A DNA stretch of 38,421 bases, from assembly GCA_024280855.1 (NCBI GenBank), contig JAJRPG010000070.1, positions 1-38,421 of the forward strand, written 5' to 3'. Both the position numbers and the translations under genes were made by a program. Source of the stretch: Planctomycetota bacterium (GTDB lineage: Bacteria; Planctomycetota; Phycisphaerae; UBA1845). Below the pieces are notes generated by a model that saw only the letters and a list, made by a program, of their open reading frames with translations, was not told the origin of the DNA and did not search any database. Within the stretch, counting starts at the first letter, position 1. Every line of letters begins with the position of its first letter. Shown here piece by piece: positions 16,291-25,315 of this stretch.

Positions 16291-19200
16291 TTACTCACAT
16301 AGCCCGCCTTGCGGCGGCACGCACGTTCCCGTTAGGCAATCTGTTACGCCCAGGCCAAATGGCTCAGCTGCAAAGGCTTGCACAGCGCGTAACACGTCCG
16401 CGCCGGCTGACACTATTGTGTTAGGTACTGCGTCTGCGTTATCCACTCGAGCAACGATTGGCGCATCGGGATCAAGTTGGAACTTTTTCACTACGGCTAC
16501 GATGTCACCAGAAGTGACCAGCCCATCAGGCATTGTCCATTCGCCGCCAGTAAAAGCACCAACCACATCGCCAAATTGGCGACCTGCAGCAAGTTGTGGT
16601 GGGGTGGTTGAAATAAATAATGGGGTTGTAAATGTTGAACCATCATCTGACATTGATATATTGTACATGTTGCCTGGAACGATGCTGCAACCGCGAACAT
16701 GAAGACCAGTCGTTACACCGCTCATATCGCAGTAGTACGTGGTATCACCGGCAGCGGGTAGTGGGCCATCGATAAGTCGCGCATACCAGCCGTCGGGGCC
16801 AAGATTGGTTAGCGAGGTGCAATCAACATATTTATCCACCGCGCTACCTATACGAGTTACACGCATAGCTACTTCTGTAGCACTATTGGCACTTGGATCC
16901 ATAGAAATGTAACGATCCTTACTAAATCCATGTTCACCGGTTAGCCCCACCGGCGGCAATATTACAAAGGGTCTACAAGCAAATCGTACATGTAGCTGCG
17001 ACTGACCTTGAGCAGCGTCATTGACATTAGGTACGATTGCAGCACTATTCGACACCCAGCCACCGATGCGAATCGTAATTTCCTGATCCTGCTCGACATT
17101 GAATGCAGGTATTTCGGAAACTGTCCCGAATGATCCACAAGAATCGTCATTGCATTCGATGAGCGTGGGGGCAGATGGGTCATTGCCATTAGGGCAAGCC
17201 GTGTATGCCGCCATCATGGCATCATAGACGCCGCCACCACACATTGTTGCGCTCATCTTACCATTGCACGGTGCAGTAACCTTCCACCATACATCTGCAC
17301 GGAATGGTCCACCGCCATTATCTGAACCTGAACAGTCGTCTATCACATTCGGATTGTTCTGGGATGGTGGGCCATCAGTAGTCGCGAAACGATTGTCCGT
17401 AGGTTGTATTTCGCAATCATATTGCAACGTAGATTCTATAGCATTATCATCCAAAATCGGAATACAAAGACCATTACCACCTGCGCACTGCAAAAATAAT
17501 GGACTGCACCAACGTGATTTATTCTTGGCGCAATTACCAACATCTGTTGTGGCCGTACATGCTGCCGGGGCGATTACCGTAGCACTGGTCACGCAGTCGT
17601 CATTGACTGGCGGTTCGCAGATATGCGTACCACCAGCATCGGGGCAAGAGACACCGGTATACGCAATTCCATTTAGGCCATTATCAACAGGGTTCAATAT
17701 ACATTCATATAATGTGACATTACTGGTGCATAGTATGGCTCCGGTGTTATACCGATAGCAGCAAGCGAATGTTCCGGTTTTGTCACCACAGCCGCCGTCT
17801 ACGCCTTCATTGCCAACGGTGTTCTTCGCCATGCCGCTATCAATACAAAATGCGCGGTCATTTTTTACCAGATTAGAATCGACATAGGGGACTGGCTGAC
17901 TAGTCCTGGCGTGTACAGACCATCCATTACCATCCTCGGATTCTGATTCAGCTCCTTGGCCAGCAGAGGTATCCGTATAGAACCAGTTCCAACTACAAGC
18001 CTCGCTATTCAAGTTGCCACTGCCTTCGCCCAAAATTTCAATCCAGTAGCAGTTTCCTGCGGTCAGACCTGTAATACTAACCGGCGCGGAGTAAGAAGTT
18101 GGCTTAAATCCCGCCTGTAAGTTGGTGATCGTTCTTCCATCGTGGGTGATGAGCTGTTCCGGGCCAACGACAATCGCATTTATGTCCGGCAGGCCGTTAC
18201 CGTCATCTTCGTAGATGGTTAGATACCAGGCGGAGTCTGGCGGGTTATCGTTGCAGTTCACGCCGGCTTCTGTGCCGCCCCACACACCTGACCAGCAGAT
18301 ACGATTGATCGTGCCTGACAAGGGGATAAAATCATCAGCGGCTCGAATGTTATGATGGCGATCTGACGTATCGGAAATTGAGGCAAAGTCATTTTGGCAG
18401 TCACTGTTAGTGTCCAATGGACATGCTGGACAAGGCACGCCCAAAGCTAAACAATCTCCCCGACAGCCATCACATTCGATGTTGTTGCCATCGTCGCATA
18501 CTTCCACACCGCAAACGACTCCGTCACCGCAGCCGGTTTCGATTAATAGGCAATCACTACTGCATCCGTCACAGTCGATATTGTTACCGTCGTCGCAGGC
18601 TTCGCATTGATCGAGTATGCCATCCCCGCAAGTGGAGACTATGGAAGAGAAATATAAATAGGCGGCACCATGTTGAAAACTGATGGCATTGTCTTCGGGC
18701 GAACCAATTAAAGCTACCTCACCATCGATTGAAACGGATTGGCCAAATGCGGCACGGTTCGCCGTAGTGGGTGTTGGAGTAAGTTTGGTCGTTTGACCCC
18801 AATTGTCTGCACCCCCTTGGTTACGCTGAAAGATATATGAAGAGCTGATATTATTGTTGTCCCCGCTTGCACCTACTAAAGCAATGTCGCCACTTATGGA
18901 TACGGAAATTCCAAAAAAGTCTTGAATATTACCGTCTGATGCGGTAATTTTTGTCACTTCGCCCCAGTTGTCAGTTCCGCCGAAGTTGCGGCTAAATATA
19001 TAAGCCGCGCCGGGATTGAATTCAGTTATGTTAAAGCTTGCTCCGACAATGGCTGTGTTGCCGTCGATTGAAACTGAACTGCCAAAACCCAAAGATGTGT
19101 CAGAGGCTGTGAGCTTGATCACTTCACCCCAGAGGTCCGTACCGCCTTGGTTGCGATGAAAGATGTAGGCTGATCCGGATTCGTTACCAGCGTCATCGTC

Positions 19201-19968
19201 ACGCCATGCACCTACAATGGCTATATCTCCACTGATCGAGACGGATTTGCCGAAATAGTCATTAAATGCAGCATCGGAGGCAGTGAGCTTTGTCACTTCC
19301 CCCCAGTTGTTCATCCCGCCCTGGTTTCGCTGAAAGATGTATGCCGAGCCAGAGGCAGAACCTGCGTCATCGTTAAACCACGCTCCGACTATGGCGGTAT
19401 CACCGTTAATGGAGACGGAATTTCCAAATAGATCAGCTGTTGCAGCATCGGACGCTGTGAGCTTGGTTACCTCACCCCAATTGTCAGTCCCGCCTACATC
19501 TCGCTGAAAGATGTAAACGGAGCCGGAGTTGTCACCATCGTCATCGTTCAGGTCTGCTCCGACAATAGCCGTGTCGCCGTCAATCGCTACTGAAATACCA
19601 AATCTGTCAGTATTCATCGCATCGGACGCGAGGAGCTTCGCTACCTCGCCACCGCTATTTGTAACGCACTGTATGCCATCAAAGATGTAGGCCGCACCTG
19701 TGCCATCTAAAGGAGGCGAGCCAATAATCGCCGTGTCTCCGCTGAGTGAGACAGAACTACCAAAAAAGTCACCTGACGTTGTGTCGGAAGCAATAATCTT
19801 TACCTCCGCATCGAAGAGTGGGGCGAATGTGGAAGCGGCGGGCGCTTGCTGATCGGTGTTAGTTGCGCTAATTATGTGGTTATCAATAACTGGCGGCACG
19901 GCTAATGTTGCACTGCACACGACCCAGGATATACAGGCCGCATTGACCGCTAATTGTATCAACTTCAT
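16291..19968 (-). CDS. large secreted FG-GAP beta-propeller protein with DUF4215 repeats and shared C-terminal module
   Basis: A 1225-residue exported protein. After the signal peptide (MKLIQLAVNAACISWVVCSATLA) come seven FG-GAP-like repeats of 50-60 residues, each with 'LTASDA....FG.SVSI.GDTAIVGA....GSAYIFQRN'; seven copies fit a complete seven-bladed propeller. Next are Cys-rich DUF4215-type repeats (CGDGILDQCEACDDGNNIDC and CGVEVCDDGNNIECDGC), then about 450 residues of beta-rich sequence with many Cys. The last 230 residues (from LTGEHGFSKDRYISMDP to CVPPQGGLCE) form a module shared with two neighbouring secreted proteins. No IPTL tail, lipobox or LPXTG is present. The ATG at 19968 has GGAGGA upstream. 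Probably a surface or extracellular adhesion or binding protein; ligand unknown. Confidence 0.85.
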   Translation of the reverse strand: MKLIQLAVNAACISWVVCSATLAVPPVIDNHIISATNTDQQAPAASTFAPLFDAEVKIIASDTTSGDFFGSSVSLSGDTAIIGSPPLDGTGAAYIFDGIQCVTNSGGEVAKLLASDAMNTDRFGISVAIDGDTAIVGADLNDDDGDNSGSVYIFQRDVGGTDNWGEVTKLTASDAATADLFGNSVSINGDTAIVGAWFNDDAGSASGSAYIFQRNQGGMNNWGEVTKLTASDAAFNDYFGKSVSISGDIAIVGAWRDDDAGNESGSAYIFHRNQGGTDLWGEVIKLTASDTSLGFGSSVSIDGNTAIVGASFNITEFNPGAAYIFSRNFGGTDNWGEVTKITASDGNIQDFFGISVSISGDIALVGASGDNNNISSSYIFQRNQGGADNWGQTTKLTPTPTTANRAAFGQSVSIDGEVALIGSPEDNAISFQHGAAYLYFSSIVSTCGDGILDQCEACDDGNNIDCDGCSSDCLLIETGCGDGVVCGVEVCDDGNNIECDGCRGDCLALGVPCPACPLDTNSDCQNDFASISDTSDRHHNIRAADDFIPLSGTINRICWSGVWGGTEAGVNCNDNPPDSAWYLTIYEDDGNGLPDINAIVVGPEQLITHDGRTITNLQAGFKPTSYSAPVSITGLTAGNCYWIEILGEGSGNLNSEACSWNWFYTDTSAGQGAESESEDGNGWSVHARTSQPVPYVDSNLVKNDRAFCIDSGMAKNTVGNEGVDGGCGDKTGTFACCYRYNTGAILCTSNVTLYECILNPVDNGLNGIAYTGVSCPDAGGTHICEPPVNDDCVTSATVIAPAACTATTDVGNCAKNKSRWCSPLFLQCAGGNGLCIPILDDNAIESTLQYDCEIQPTDNRFATTDGPPSQNNPNVIDDCSGSDNGGGPFRADVWWKVTAPCNGKMSATMCGGGVYDAMMAAYTACPNGNDPSAPTLIECNDDSCGSFGTVSEIPAFNVEQDQEITIRIGGWVSNSAAIVPNVNDAAQGQSQLHVRFACRPFVILPPVGLTGEHGFSKDRYISMDPSANSATEVAMRVTRIGSAVDKYVDCTSLTNLGPDGWYARLIDGPLPAAGDTTYYCDMSGVTTGLHVRGCSIVPGNMYNISMSDDGSTFTTPLFISTTPPQLAAGRQFGDVVGAFTGGEWTMPDGLVTSGDIVAVVKKFQLDPDAPIVARVDNADAVPNTIVSAGADVLRAVQAFAAEPFGLGVTDCLTGTCVPPQGGLCE

Positions 19969-20068
19969 TTTCTCAATCCTCCAAATCATGCATTTAGCGA
20001 AATGCTAACATCCGAGATTTTCCGAACCACATGGTCGTCCTTTACTGCTGAAAAGGGCCTCACCATAG

Positions 20069-20106
20069 AGTACTCCGAAAACGGCGCGGTTATTGGTGCA
20101 TGATTT
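20069..20106 (-). promoter_or_regulatory. conserved upstream element, copy 1
   Basis: On the minus strand, TGCACCAAT, two variable bases, then CCGCGCCGTTTTCGGAGTACT. The same core recurs at 25145-25183 before the paralogous gene. The element's centre is about 117 bases upstream of the ATG at 19968. A small hairpin-forming segment (CCTTT...AAAGG) lies on its downstream side. Could be a promoter-proximal operator or part of a structured leader. Confidence 0.5.
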
Positions 20107-20373
20107 CTCTATATTACTGGATAAATGTGATAAAACTATAAAAAAACTTAATTTATCGTCCTGGAGCGAAGATATGGCTCTTACGGGATGAAGCAGTTTA
20201 CCATGATAAAAATGGCCGATAGCGATGCATACTGACCCCATTTTGTGCGGTAGAAATGTTTTTTCGAGAGAATTCCAGTTGAATTGCATCGTATCCTATG
20301 ATCGACCCGATACATAAATTCTAAATGCGTAGCCATTGGGCTAGGCTAAAGGTACAAGATTTAGGAGATAGAG

Positions 20374-21591
20374 ATGAGATTGTTCGCGAGTTCTGTGGTA
20401 TTGATGTTTTTCCTTACGCTTGCTTCGGCTGGCTGTAATACAACAACCAGTCCTGATGGGCAGACGGGAGATACTTCTGCGAGGCTTCCGGAAACACAGG
20501 TTACCGGAAAGGTGATGACCAGCTCAACCCAGGCTAAAGGGACCAGTAATCAGCAAACTGCTACGACCTATTCAGCCGTAGCCATTACGGATGATGGCGA
20601 AAAGATCGTTGTCACTGTTGATAGCGAAGGGAATTTCTCGCTGACAATCACTACAGGCGATCAGTTCATGCTTTATCTACTTTCCGATGCAGACGGCGAC
20701 GGGACACCAGAGACTTTTGCAGGTTCGTGCGATATTAAGGATCCCTCAGATGTTGACTTTATTGGTACCAATGGCGGGACCGTCGATCTGGGCGACCTGA
20801 TGCTTCCCGATGATCCAGATATAGACCTGATCGACCTCGATGATGCGCTTGGCCTGATTGATACAGACGATGACGGAATCAGCGATGAGGATGACGATGA
20901 CGACGACAACGATGGTGATACTGACGAAGCGGAGCGGAAGGAGCTTAACGCTGATGATGATCCTCGGCCTGATGACATCGACGACGATGACGACAACGAC
21001 GGGTTGAACGATGACGTTGACGATGACGACGATGGCGACGGCGTGTCCGATTTCGATGAGCCAGACAGCGACGGCGACGGCATACCAGACGCTGATGATG
21101 ACGACGACGATAACGACGGCATTAGCGATGACGAAGATGACGATGACGATGGCGACGGCGTTGATGACGAGTTTGAAACAGATACTGATGGCGACGGCAT
21201 CCCTGATAAGTCTGACGATGATGATGATGGTGACGGCATTTTAGACTTTGAAGATGATGACAACGACGGTGACGGTATCAACGACGACGACGAAGCCGAC
21301 ACCGACGGTGACGGTGAGCCTGATGACTATGATAACGACGATGATGGTGACGGTATTGATGACGGCGACGAACCAGATACCGATGGTGACGGCGAAATAG
21401 ATGATTTTGACGACGACGATGACGGTGACGGCATCTCGGATGATGAAGATGACGATGATGACGGAGACGGCATCCCGGACGACGAGGAAGACGACTTTGA
21501 AGAAGACATGGACGATATGGCTGGCGATGATGATGGCAATAACGAGCCAGTCGATGACGAAGGTGACGATGGAGTTTTATTGCCGCTTTAG
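20374..21591 (+). CDS. Asp-rich lipoprotein with thrombospondin type 3-like Ca-binding repeats
   Basis: A 405-residue exported protein. The N-terminus (RLFASSVVLMFFLTLASAGC) ends in a Cys at residue 20 that fits a lipobox (Ser-Ala-Gly-Cys, lacking the usual Leu at -3), so it is probably lipid-anchored. Residues 40-135 contain a beta-rich domain (TYSAVAITDDGEKIVVTVDSEG). From about 150 to 395 the chain is a run of DxDxDGxxD-type repeats such as DTDGDGIPDKSDDDDDGDGI, typical of thrombospondin type 3 Ca-binding repeats. The acidity is extreme, with roughly every second residue Asp or Glu. AGGAGA lies five bases before the ATG. It is the only plus-strand gene in a run of minus-strand secreted genes and may form a Ca-stiffened stalk. 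Confidence 0.85.
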   Translation: MRLFASSVVLMFFLTLASAGCNTTTSPDGQTGDTSARLPETQVTGKVMTSSTQAKGTSNQQTATTYSAVAITDDGEKIVVTVDSEGNFSLTITTGDQFMLYLLSDADGDGTPETFAGSCDIKDPSDVDFIGTNGGTVDLGDLMLPDDPDIDLIDLDDALGLIDTDDDGISDEDDDDDDNDGDTDEAERKELNADDDPRPDDIDDDDDNDGLNDDVDDDDDGDGVSDFDEPDSDGDGIPDADDDDDDNDGISDDEDDDDDGDGVDDEFETDTDGDGIPDKSDDDDDGDGILDFEDDDNDGDGINDDDEADTDGDGEPDDYDNDDDGDGIDDGDEPDTDGDGEIDDFDDDDDGDGISDDEDDDDDGDGIPDDEEDDFEEDMDDMAGDDDGNNEPVDDEGDDGVLLPL

Positions 21592-21662
21592 CGGCAGATT
21601 GATCGAAGCCGATTAGCGGTTGCGATGTGATCGAGTACTTGTACATGATGTTCAGAATTTAG

Positions 21663-21710
21663 TCAGCCAGGTGCGTTGAGCTTTGTTGCCCGACGCGCCT
21701 GGCTGATTTT
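21663..21710 (+). terminator. intrinsic terminator after the Asp-rich lipoprotein gene
   Basis: A 13-bp stem (TCAGCCAGGTGCG with CGCGCCTGGCTGA, one G-T pair) encloses an 18-base loop and is followed by TTTT. It lies about 70 bases after the stop at 21591. Confidence 0.75.
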
Positions 21711-21820
21711 CATTCGGCTAATACATATTCGATTGTGAGGTCAGTAAGGACTGGACGTCCCTATGCAAGGAGGCCAGCACAGGACTGGATACTCACCATC
21801 GTATTTACATCTTTTCATCA

Positions 21821-24800
21821 TTATTCGCATTCACCGCCTTGAGGTGGCACACAAGTTCCCGTCAGACAGCCAGTCACGCCATAGCTAAACGGCGTAGCAC
21901 TAAAGGCCTGCACCGCACGGAGTACATCACCGGCGAACGACACGATTGTGTTTGGCACAACACCTGCATTATTGACTCTGGCAATAATTGGCGCACCAGG
22001 TGCAGACTTGAACTTTTGCACTACGGATACAACGTCAGAGCCTGTGACTAATCCCTCCGGCGCCGTCCAGGTGCCGGCAATAAAAGAACCAGCTACATCG
22101 CCGAATTGACGACCAGCTGCAAATTGTGGTGGCGTGGTGTCTATTGGGAAGTCGGGAGTGAAAATTGAGCCATCAATAGTAAATGCTACATTGTAGGTGT
22201 TTCCAGGAATAATGTTGCAGCCTCTGACGTGTAGTTCTGGAACACCGTCCATAATACAGTAATAAGTCATATCGCCGGGGGCGGGTAATGGGCCATCGAT
22301 CAACGCAGCATACCAGCCATCTGCGCCGAGGTCGGCCAGAGAGGCGCAATCTACATATCTCTCTGTCGTGCTGCCTACTCGAGTAATACGTATGGCTATG
22401 GGACTTGGGCCGTTAGAAGTTGGATCAAATGATATGTAACGATCTTTGGTAAATCCAGCTTCGCCAGTTAGCGATGCGGGCGGTAATACGCATTCGCCTA
22501 AATCGTGCTGGCAGCCGAGTGCGAGGTCACAAGAATCAACCGAACATGCCATACCATCGTCACAATTATTTTCTAATTGGCAGTCTTCAGAACAACCATC
22601 ACAGTGGTCATTGTTGCCATCGTCACATGATTCGCATTGATCGAGAATTCCGTCTCCACAGTTGAGTACAGTAGCTGAGCAGTCATTATGGCAACTGTCG
22701 CAGTTGTTGATGTTGCCATCGTCACAGGCCTCACCTGCAGTAAAGTTTAGAATGCCGTCTCCACATATCACATTTGTACAATCGATATCGCAGGTAGCCG
22801 ACTCACCGCCATCGTCACACTCCTCGCCCGCATCTGTAATGTCATCACCGCAGAGTACTGTAAAGTAGACGTACGCAGCGCCTGCTTCTATGGCGCTGTT
22901 GTCGTCTTGGTTCCCATTGACGCCCGTTGTGATGCTCTCCTCCTGGAACGCCCCGACCACTACCGTGTCGCCGGACACAGACACCGAGTGTCCAAACCGG
23001 TCTTGTGTACCGGTGTTGGACGCCTTGAGGTAGTCCTGTTGGCTCCAGACACCACCGTCTCGGACAAAGACATACGCCGCACCAGCTTGTTGGGCGTCGT
23101 TGTTTGATTCGTTTCCGCCGTTGACGCCTGTGGTGGTGCTGGCTTCGCCACGGGCCCCGACTACGACCGTGTCATCGGACACGGCCACCGCGTAGCCAAA
23201 CAGGTCGTTTTTATTAGTGTTGGACGCCTTGAGGTAGGCCTGCTGGCTCCAATCGCCGATACCATCGCGGACGAAGACATACGCCGCGCCGGAAGCGTTG
23301 AAGAGGACGTCGTTGTCCTGGTTCCCGTCGACGCCCGTGCCGTTGCTGGCCTCAATGTAGGCCCCGACCACTACCGTGTCACCGGACACGCCCACAGAGT
23401 AGCCAAATCGGTCACTTGTATCGGTGTTGGACGCCTTGAGGTAGGCCTGCTGGTTCCAATTGCCGAAGATATCGCGGGCGAAGACATACGCTGCTCCGGA
23501 AGCGGGCTCGTTGTTGTCGTTCTGGTTCCCGTTGACGCCCTTAGCGTTGCTGTCCTCCCCAAAAGCCCCGACCACCACCGTATCGCCGGACACGGCCACC
23601 GAGATGCCAAGCTGGTCACTTGGACCAGGATTGGACGCCTTTAGGTAGGCCTGCTGGACCCAGACGCCACCAGAGATGCGTACGAAGACATACGCCGCAC
23701 CGGAATCGCCTTCCATGTTGTTAGTCGCGATCCCGTTTTCGCTATCCTCCAACCGCGCCCCGACCACCACCTTGTCGCCGGACACGGCCACTGACCAGCC
23801 GAACTGGTCACTTACATCGGTGACGAACGCCTTGAGGTAGGCTTGTTGGCTCCAGACGCCAGCACCATCTCGGACAAAGACGTACGCCGCGCCGGAGTCA
23901 ACGACGGGATTGTCGTCGTCCTGGTTCCCGTTGACGATCGTGGCGGCGCTGTCCTCCAAATGTGCCCCGACCACAATCGTGTCACCAGACACAGCCACCG
24001 AGAAGCCAAAAAAGTCAGCTCCATCGGTGTTGGACGCCTTGAGGTAGGCCTGCTGGCTCCAAACGCCGTCGGCGTTTTTGACGAAGACGTACGCCGCACC
24101 GGCGTTATTGCGACTGTTGTCAGCCTGGTTGCCGTTGACGCCTGTGGCGTTACTGTCTTCATGCCACGCCCCGACCACTACCGTGTTGCCGGATGCGGCC
24201 ACCGAGTAGCCAAACCCATCCCCTGCACCAGTGTTCGACGCCTTGAGGTAGGCCTGCTTGGCGACGGGATCGATGGTTAGTGGGTAGCGAGCACCACGCT
24301 CGTCGACGACCAGCCTTAGGCCCGTAGCGTCCGCAACAATCCGCGCGGGAAGCACGCGCATATCCGCGTCCCAAACTTTAAGCCCGGCGTAGTTCACGAC
24401 TATGCTACCTTGCTGATTTACGAAGCTCACGCCTTGTCCGTCAGCCCGTCCCTTAGCATGCAAGCCGCCGCGCACCGCAAGTCGTAATTCCAATTGGTCG
24501 CCTGCACCCGGCGGACGACTGATCAACGTGAAGCCATGTTCCAAACCACTACGATCGTTGACGAACCACTCACGCAAGCCTTCATGCCAGTCATATGTCA
24601 CTCGATCGTTATCCGCAGTCATGCTTGCTTGGCCATTAATACTACGCTGGTGACCGGGGAAGCCGTAGCTTTGCAATTCTAATCCCCATTGCCAACCCGC
24701 ACCGTCTGGCTTAACAACAAAGCCGCGTCCGTCGAAATGGGTTAGCCATTGTTGGCCAGTGTTGCGAGCGTGGAACCCACCATCCACGGCTACGGCTGCG

Positions 24801-25045
24801 TGACGATTTTTCTCGTACACCTGGCGGATGCTATTCCAGTCTGAACCCGCCAATCCTTCGGGGACGGCGTCCTCGCTCTTTTGTGCCTCGGGTAAAATGT
24901 CACCGACTCCGGTCGCTCCTTCGTGGAAGCTAGTATTTTCGGCAGCCTTGTTGGGACTGGCGGCCTCAGCGGAAGCGGTTCCCTGCGATACAACTACTAG
25001 AGCGACCACGCTGGCGACTAAGACTATTAATTGGTTCAACTTCAT
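21821..25045 (-). CDS. secreted FG-GAP beta-propeller protein with DUF4215 repeats and shared C-terminal module
   Basis: A 1074-residue exported protein, paralogous to the one at 16291-19968. A signal peptide (MKLNQLIVLVASVVALVVVS) is followed by a beta-rich N-terminal domain of about 200 residues (for example RQVYEKNRHAAVAVDGG and WQWGLELQSYGFPGHQRS). Then come seven repeats of about 65 residues with 'QAYLKASNT....FGYSVAVSGDTVVVGA..EDS...GVNGNQ', a seven-bladed propeller. DUF4215 Cys-rich repeats follow (CGDGILNFTAGEACDDGN, CGDGILDQCESCDDGNNDHC), then the shared C-terminal module ending CVPPQGGECE. The propeller repeats are also very similar at DNA level. GGAGGG precedes the ATG at 25045; the longer in-frame start has no support. 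No IPTL tail. Ligand unknown. Confidence 0.85.
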   Translation of the reverse strand: MKLNQLIVLVASVVALVVVSQGTASAEAASPNKAAENTSFHEGATGVGDILPEAQKSEDAVPEGLAGSDWNSIRQVYEKNRHAAVAVDGGFHARNTGQQWLTHFDGRGFVVKPDGAGWQWGLELQSYGFPGHQRSINGQASMTADNDRVTYDWHEGLREWFVNDRSGLEHGFTLISRPPGAGDQLELRLAVRGGLHAKGRADGQGVSFVNQQGSIVVNYAGLKVWDADMRVLPARIVADATGLRLVVDERGARYPLTIDPVAKQAYLKASNTGAGDGFGYSVAASGNTVVVGAWHEDSNATGVNGNQADNSRNNAGAAYVFVKNADGVWSQQAYLKASNTDGADFFGFSVAVSGDTIVVGAHLEDSAATIVNGNQDDDNPVVDSGAAYVFVRDGAGVWSQQAYLKAFVTDVSDQFGWSVAVSGDKVVVGARLEDSENGIATNNMEGDSGAAYVFVRISGGVWVQQAYLKASNPGPSDQLGISVAVSGDTVVVGAFGEDSNAKGVNGNQNDNNEPASGAAYVFARDIFGNWNQQAYLKASNTDTSDRFGYSVGVSGDTVVVGAYIEASNGTGVDGNQDNDVLFNASGAAYVFVRDGIGDWSQQAYLKASNTNKNDLFGYAVAVSDDTVVVGARGEASTTTGVNGGNESNNDAQQAGAAYVFVRDGGVWSQQDYLKASNTGTQDRFGHSVSVSGDTVVVGAFQEESITTGVNGNQDDNSAIEAGAAYVYFTVLCGDDITDAGEECDDGGESATCDIDCTNVICGDGILNFTAGEACDDGNINNCDSCHNDCSATVLNCGDGILDQCESCDDGNNDHCDGCSEDCQLENNCDDGMACSVDSCDLALGCQHDLGECVLPPASLTGEAGFTKDRYISFDPTSNGPSPIAIRITRVGSTTERYVDCASLADLGADGWYAALIDGPLPAPGDMTYYCIMDGVPELHVRGCNIIPGNTYNVAFTIDGSIFTPDFPIDTTPPQFAAGRQFGDVAGSFIAGTWTAPEGLVTGSDVVSVVQKFKSAPGAPIIARVNNAGVVPNTIVSFAGDVLRAVQAFSATPFSYGVTGCLTGTCVPPQGGECE

Positions 25046-25144
25046 TCTTCGACCCTCCAATTCATTCGTAGAGTGAGATACTAATCTACGCACATATCCG
25101 ATTTACATGGCTATCTTTTACCGTTGTAAAAGATTTCTCCATTA

Positions 25145-25183
25145 AGTACTCCGAAAACGGCGCGGACATTGGTGCAAGATTTT
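25145..25183 (-). promoter_or_regulatory. conserved upstream element, copy 2
   Basis: The same minus-strand core as at 20069-20106: TGCACCAAT, two variable bases, CCGCGCCGTTTTCGGAGTACT. It lies about 118 bases before the ATG at 25045, matching the distance in copy 1. A perfect 7-bp hairpin (CTTTTAC / GTAAAAG, loop CGTT, at 25115-25132) follows on the gene side. Confidence 0.5.
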
Positions 25184-25315
25184 CTGATTTTATCAAAAAA
25201 AATTGTGAAAATCAACAAATATGCTGAATTCCAAGCTCTCAAAGCGATAGGAAGACGATATCGACGGTAACAGTGAGATAGATGTTGTGGACCGCTATAA
25301 TGCAAATAGTTGTGG

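Noticed and set aside
20005-20289. Open frames upstream of both FG-GAP genes sharing RAVFGVL at protein level (also at 25111-25347)
   Set aside because: The similarity is confined to a short DNA core at fixed distance from the downstream gene and the rest of the two frames is unrelated, so it is better read as a cis element.
20673-21302. Long Ser-rich open frame opposite the Asp-rich lipoprotein gene
   Set aside because: It is the antisense reading of GAT/GAC repeats, which gives Ser/Pro codons; the plus-strand gene has a signal peptide, ribosome binding site and terminator.
22860-24270. Regularly spaced repeats that might suggest a CRISPR-like or minisatellite array
   Set aside because: The period of about 200 bases matches the FG-GAP repeats in the minus-strand protein; there are no short spacers.
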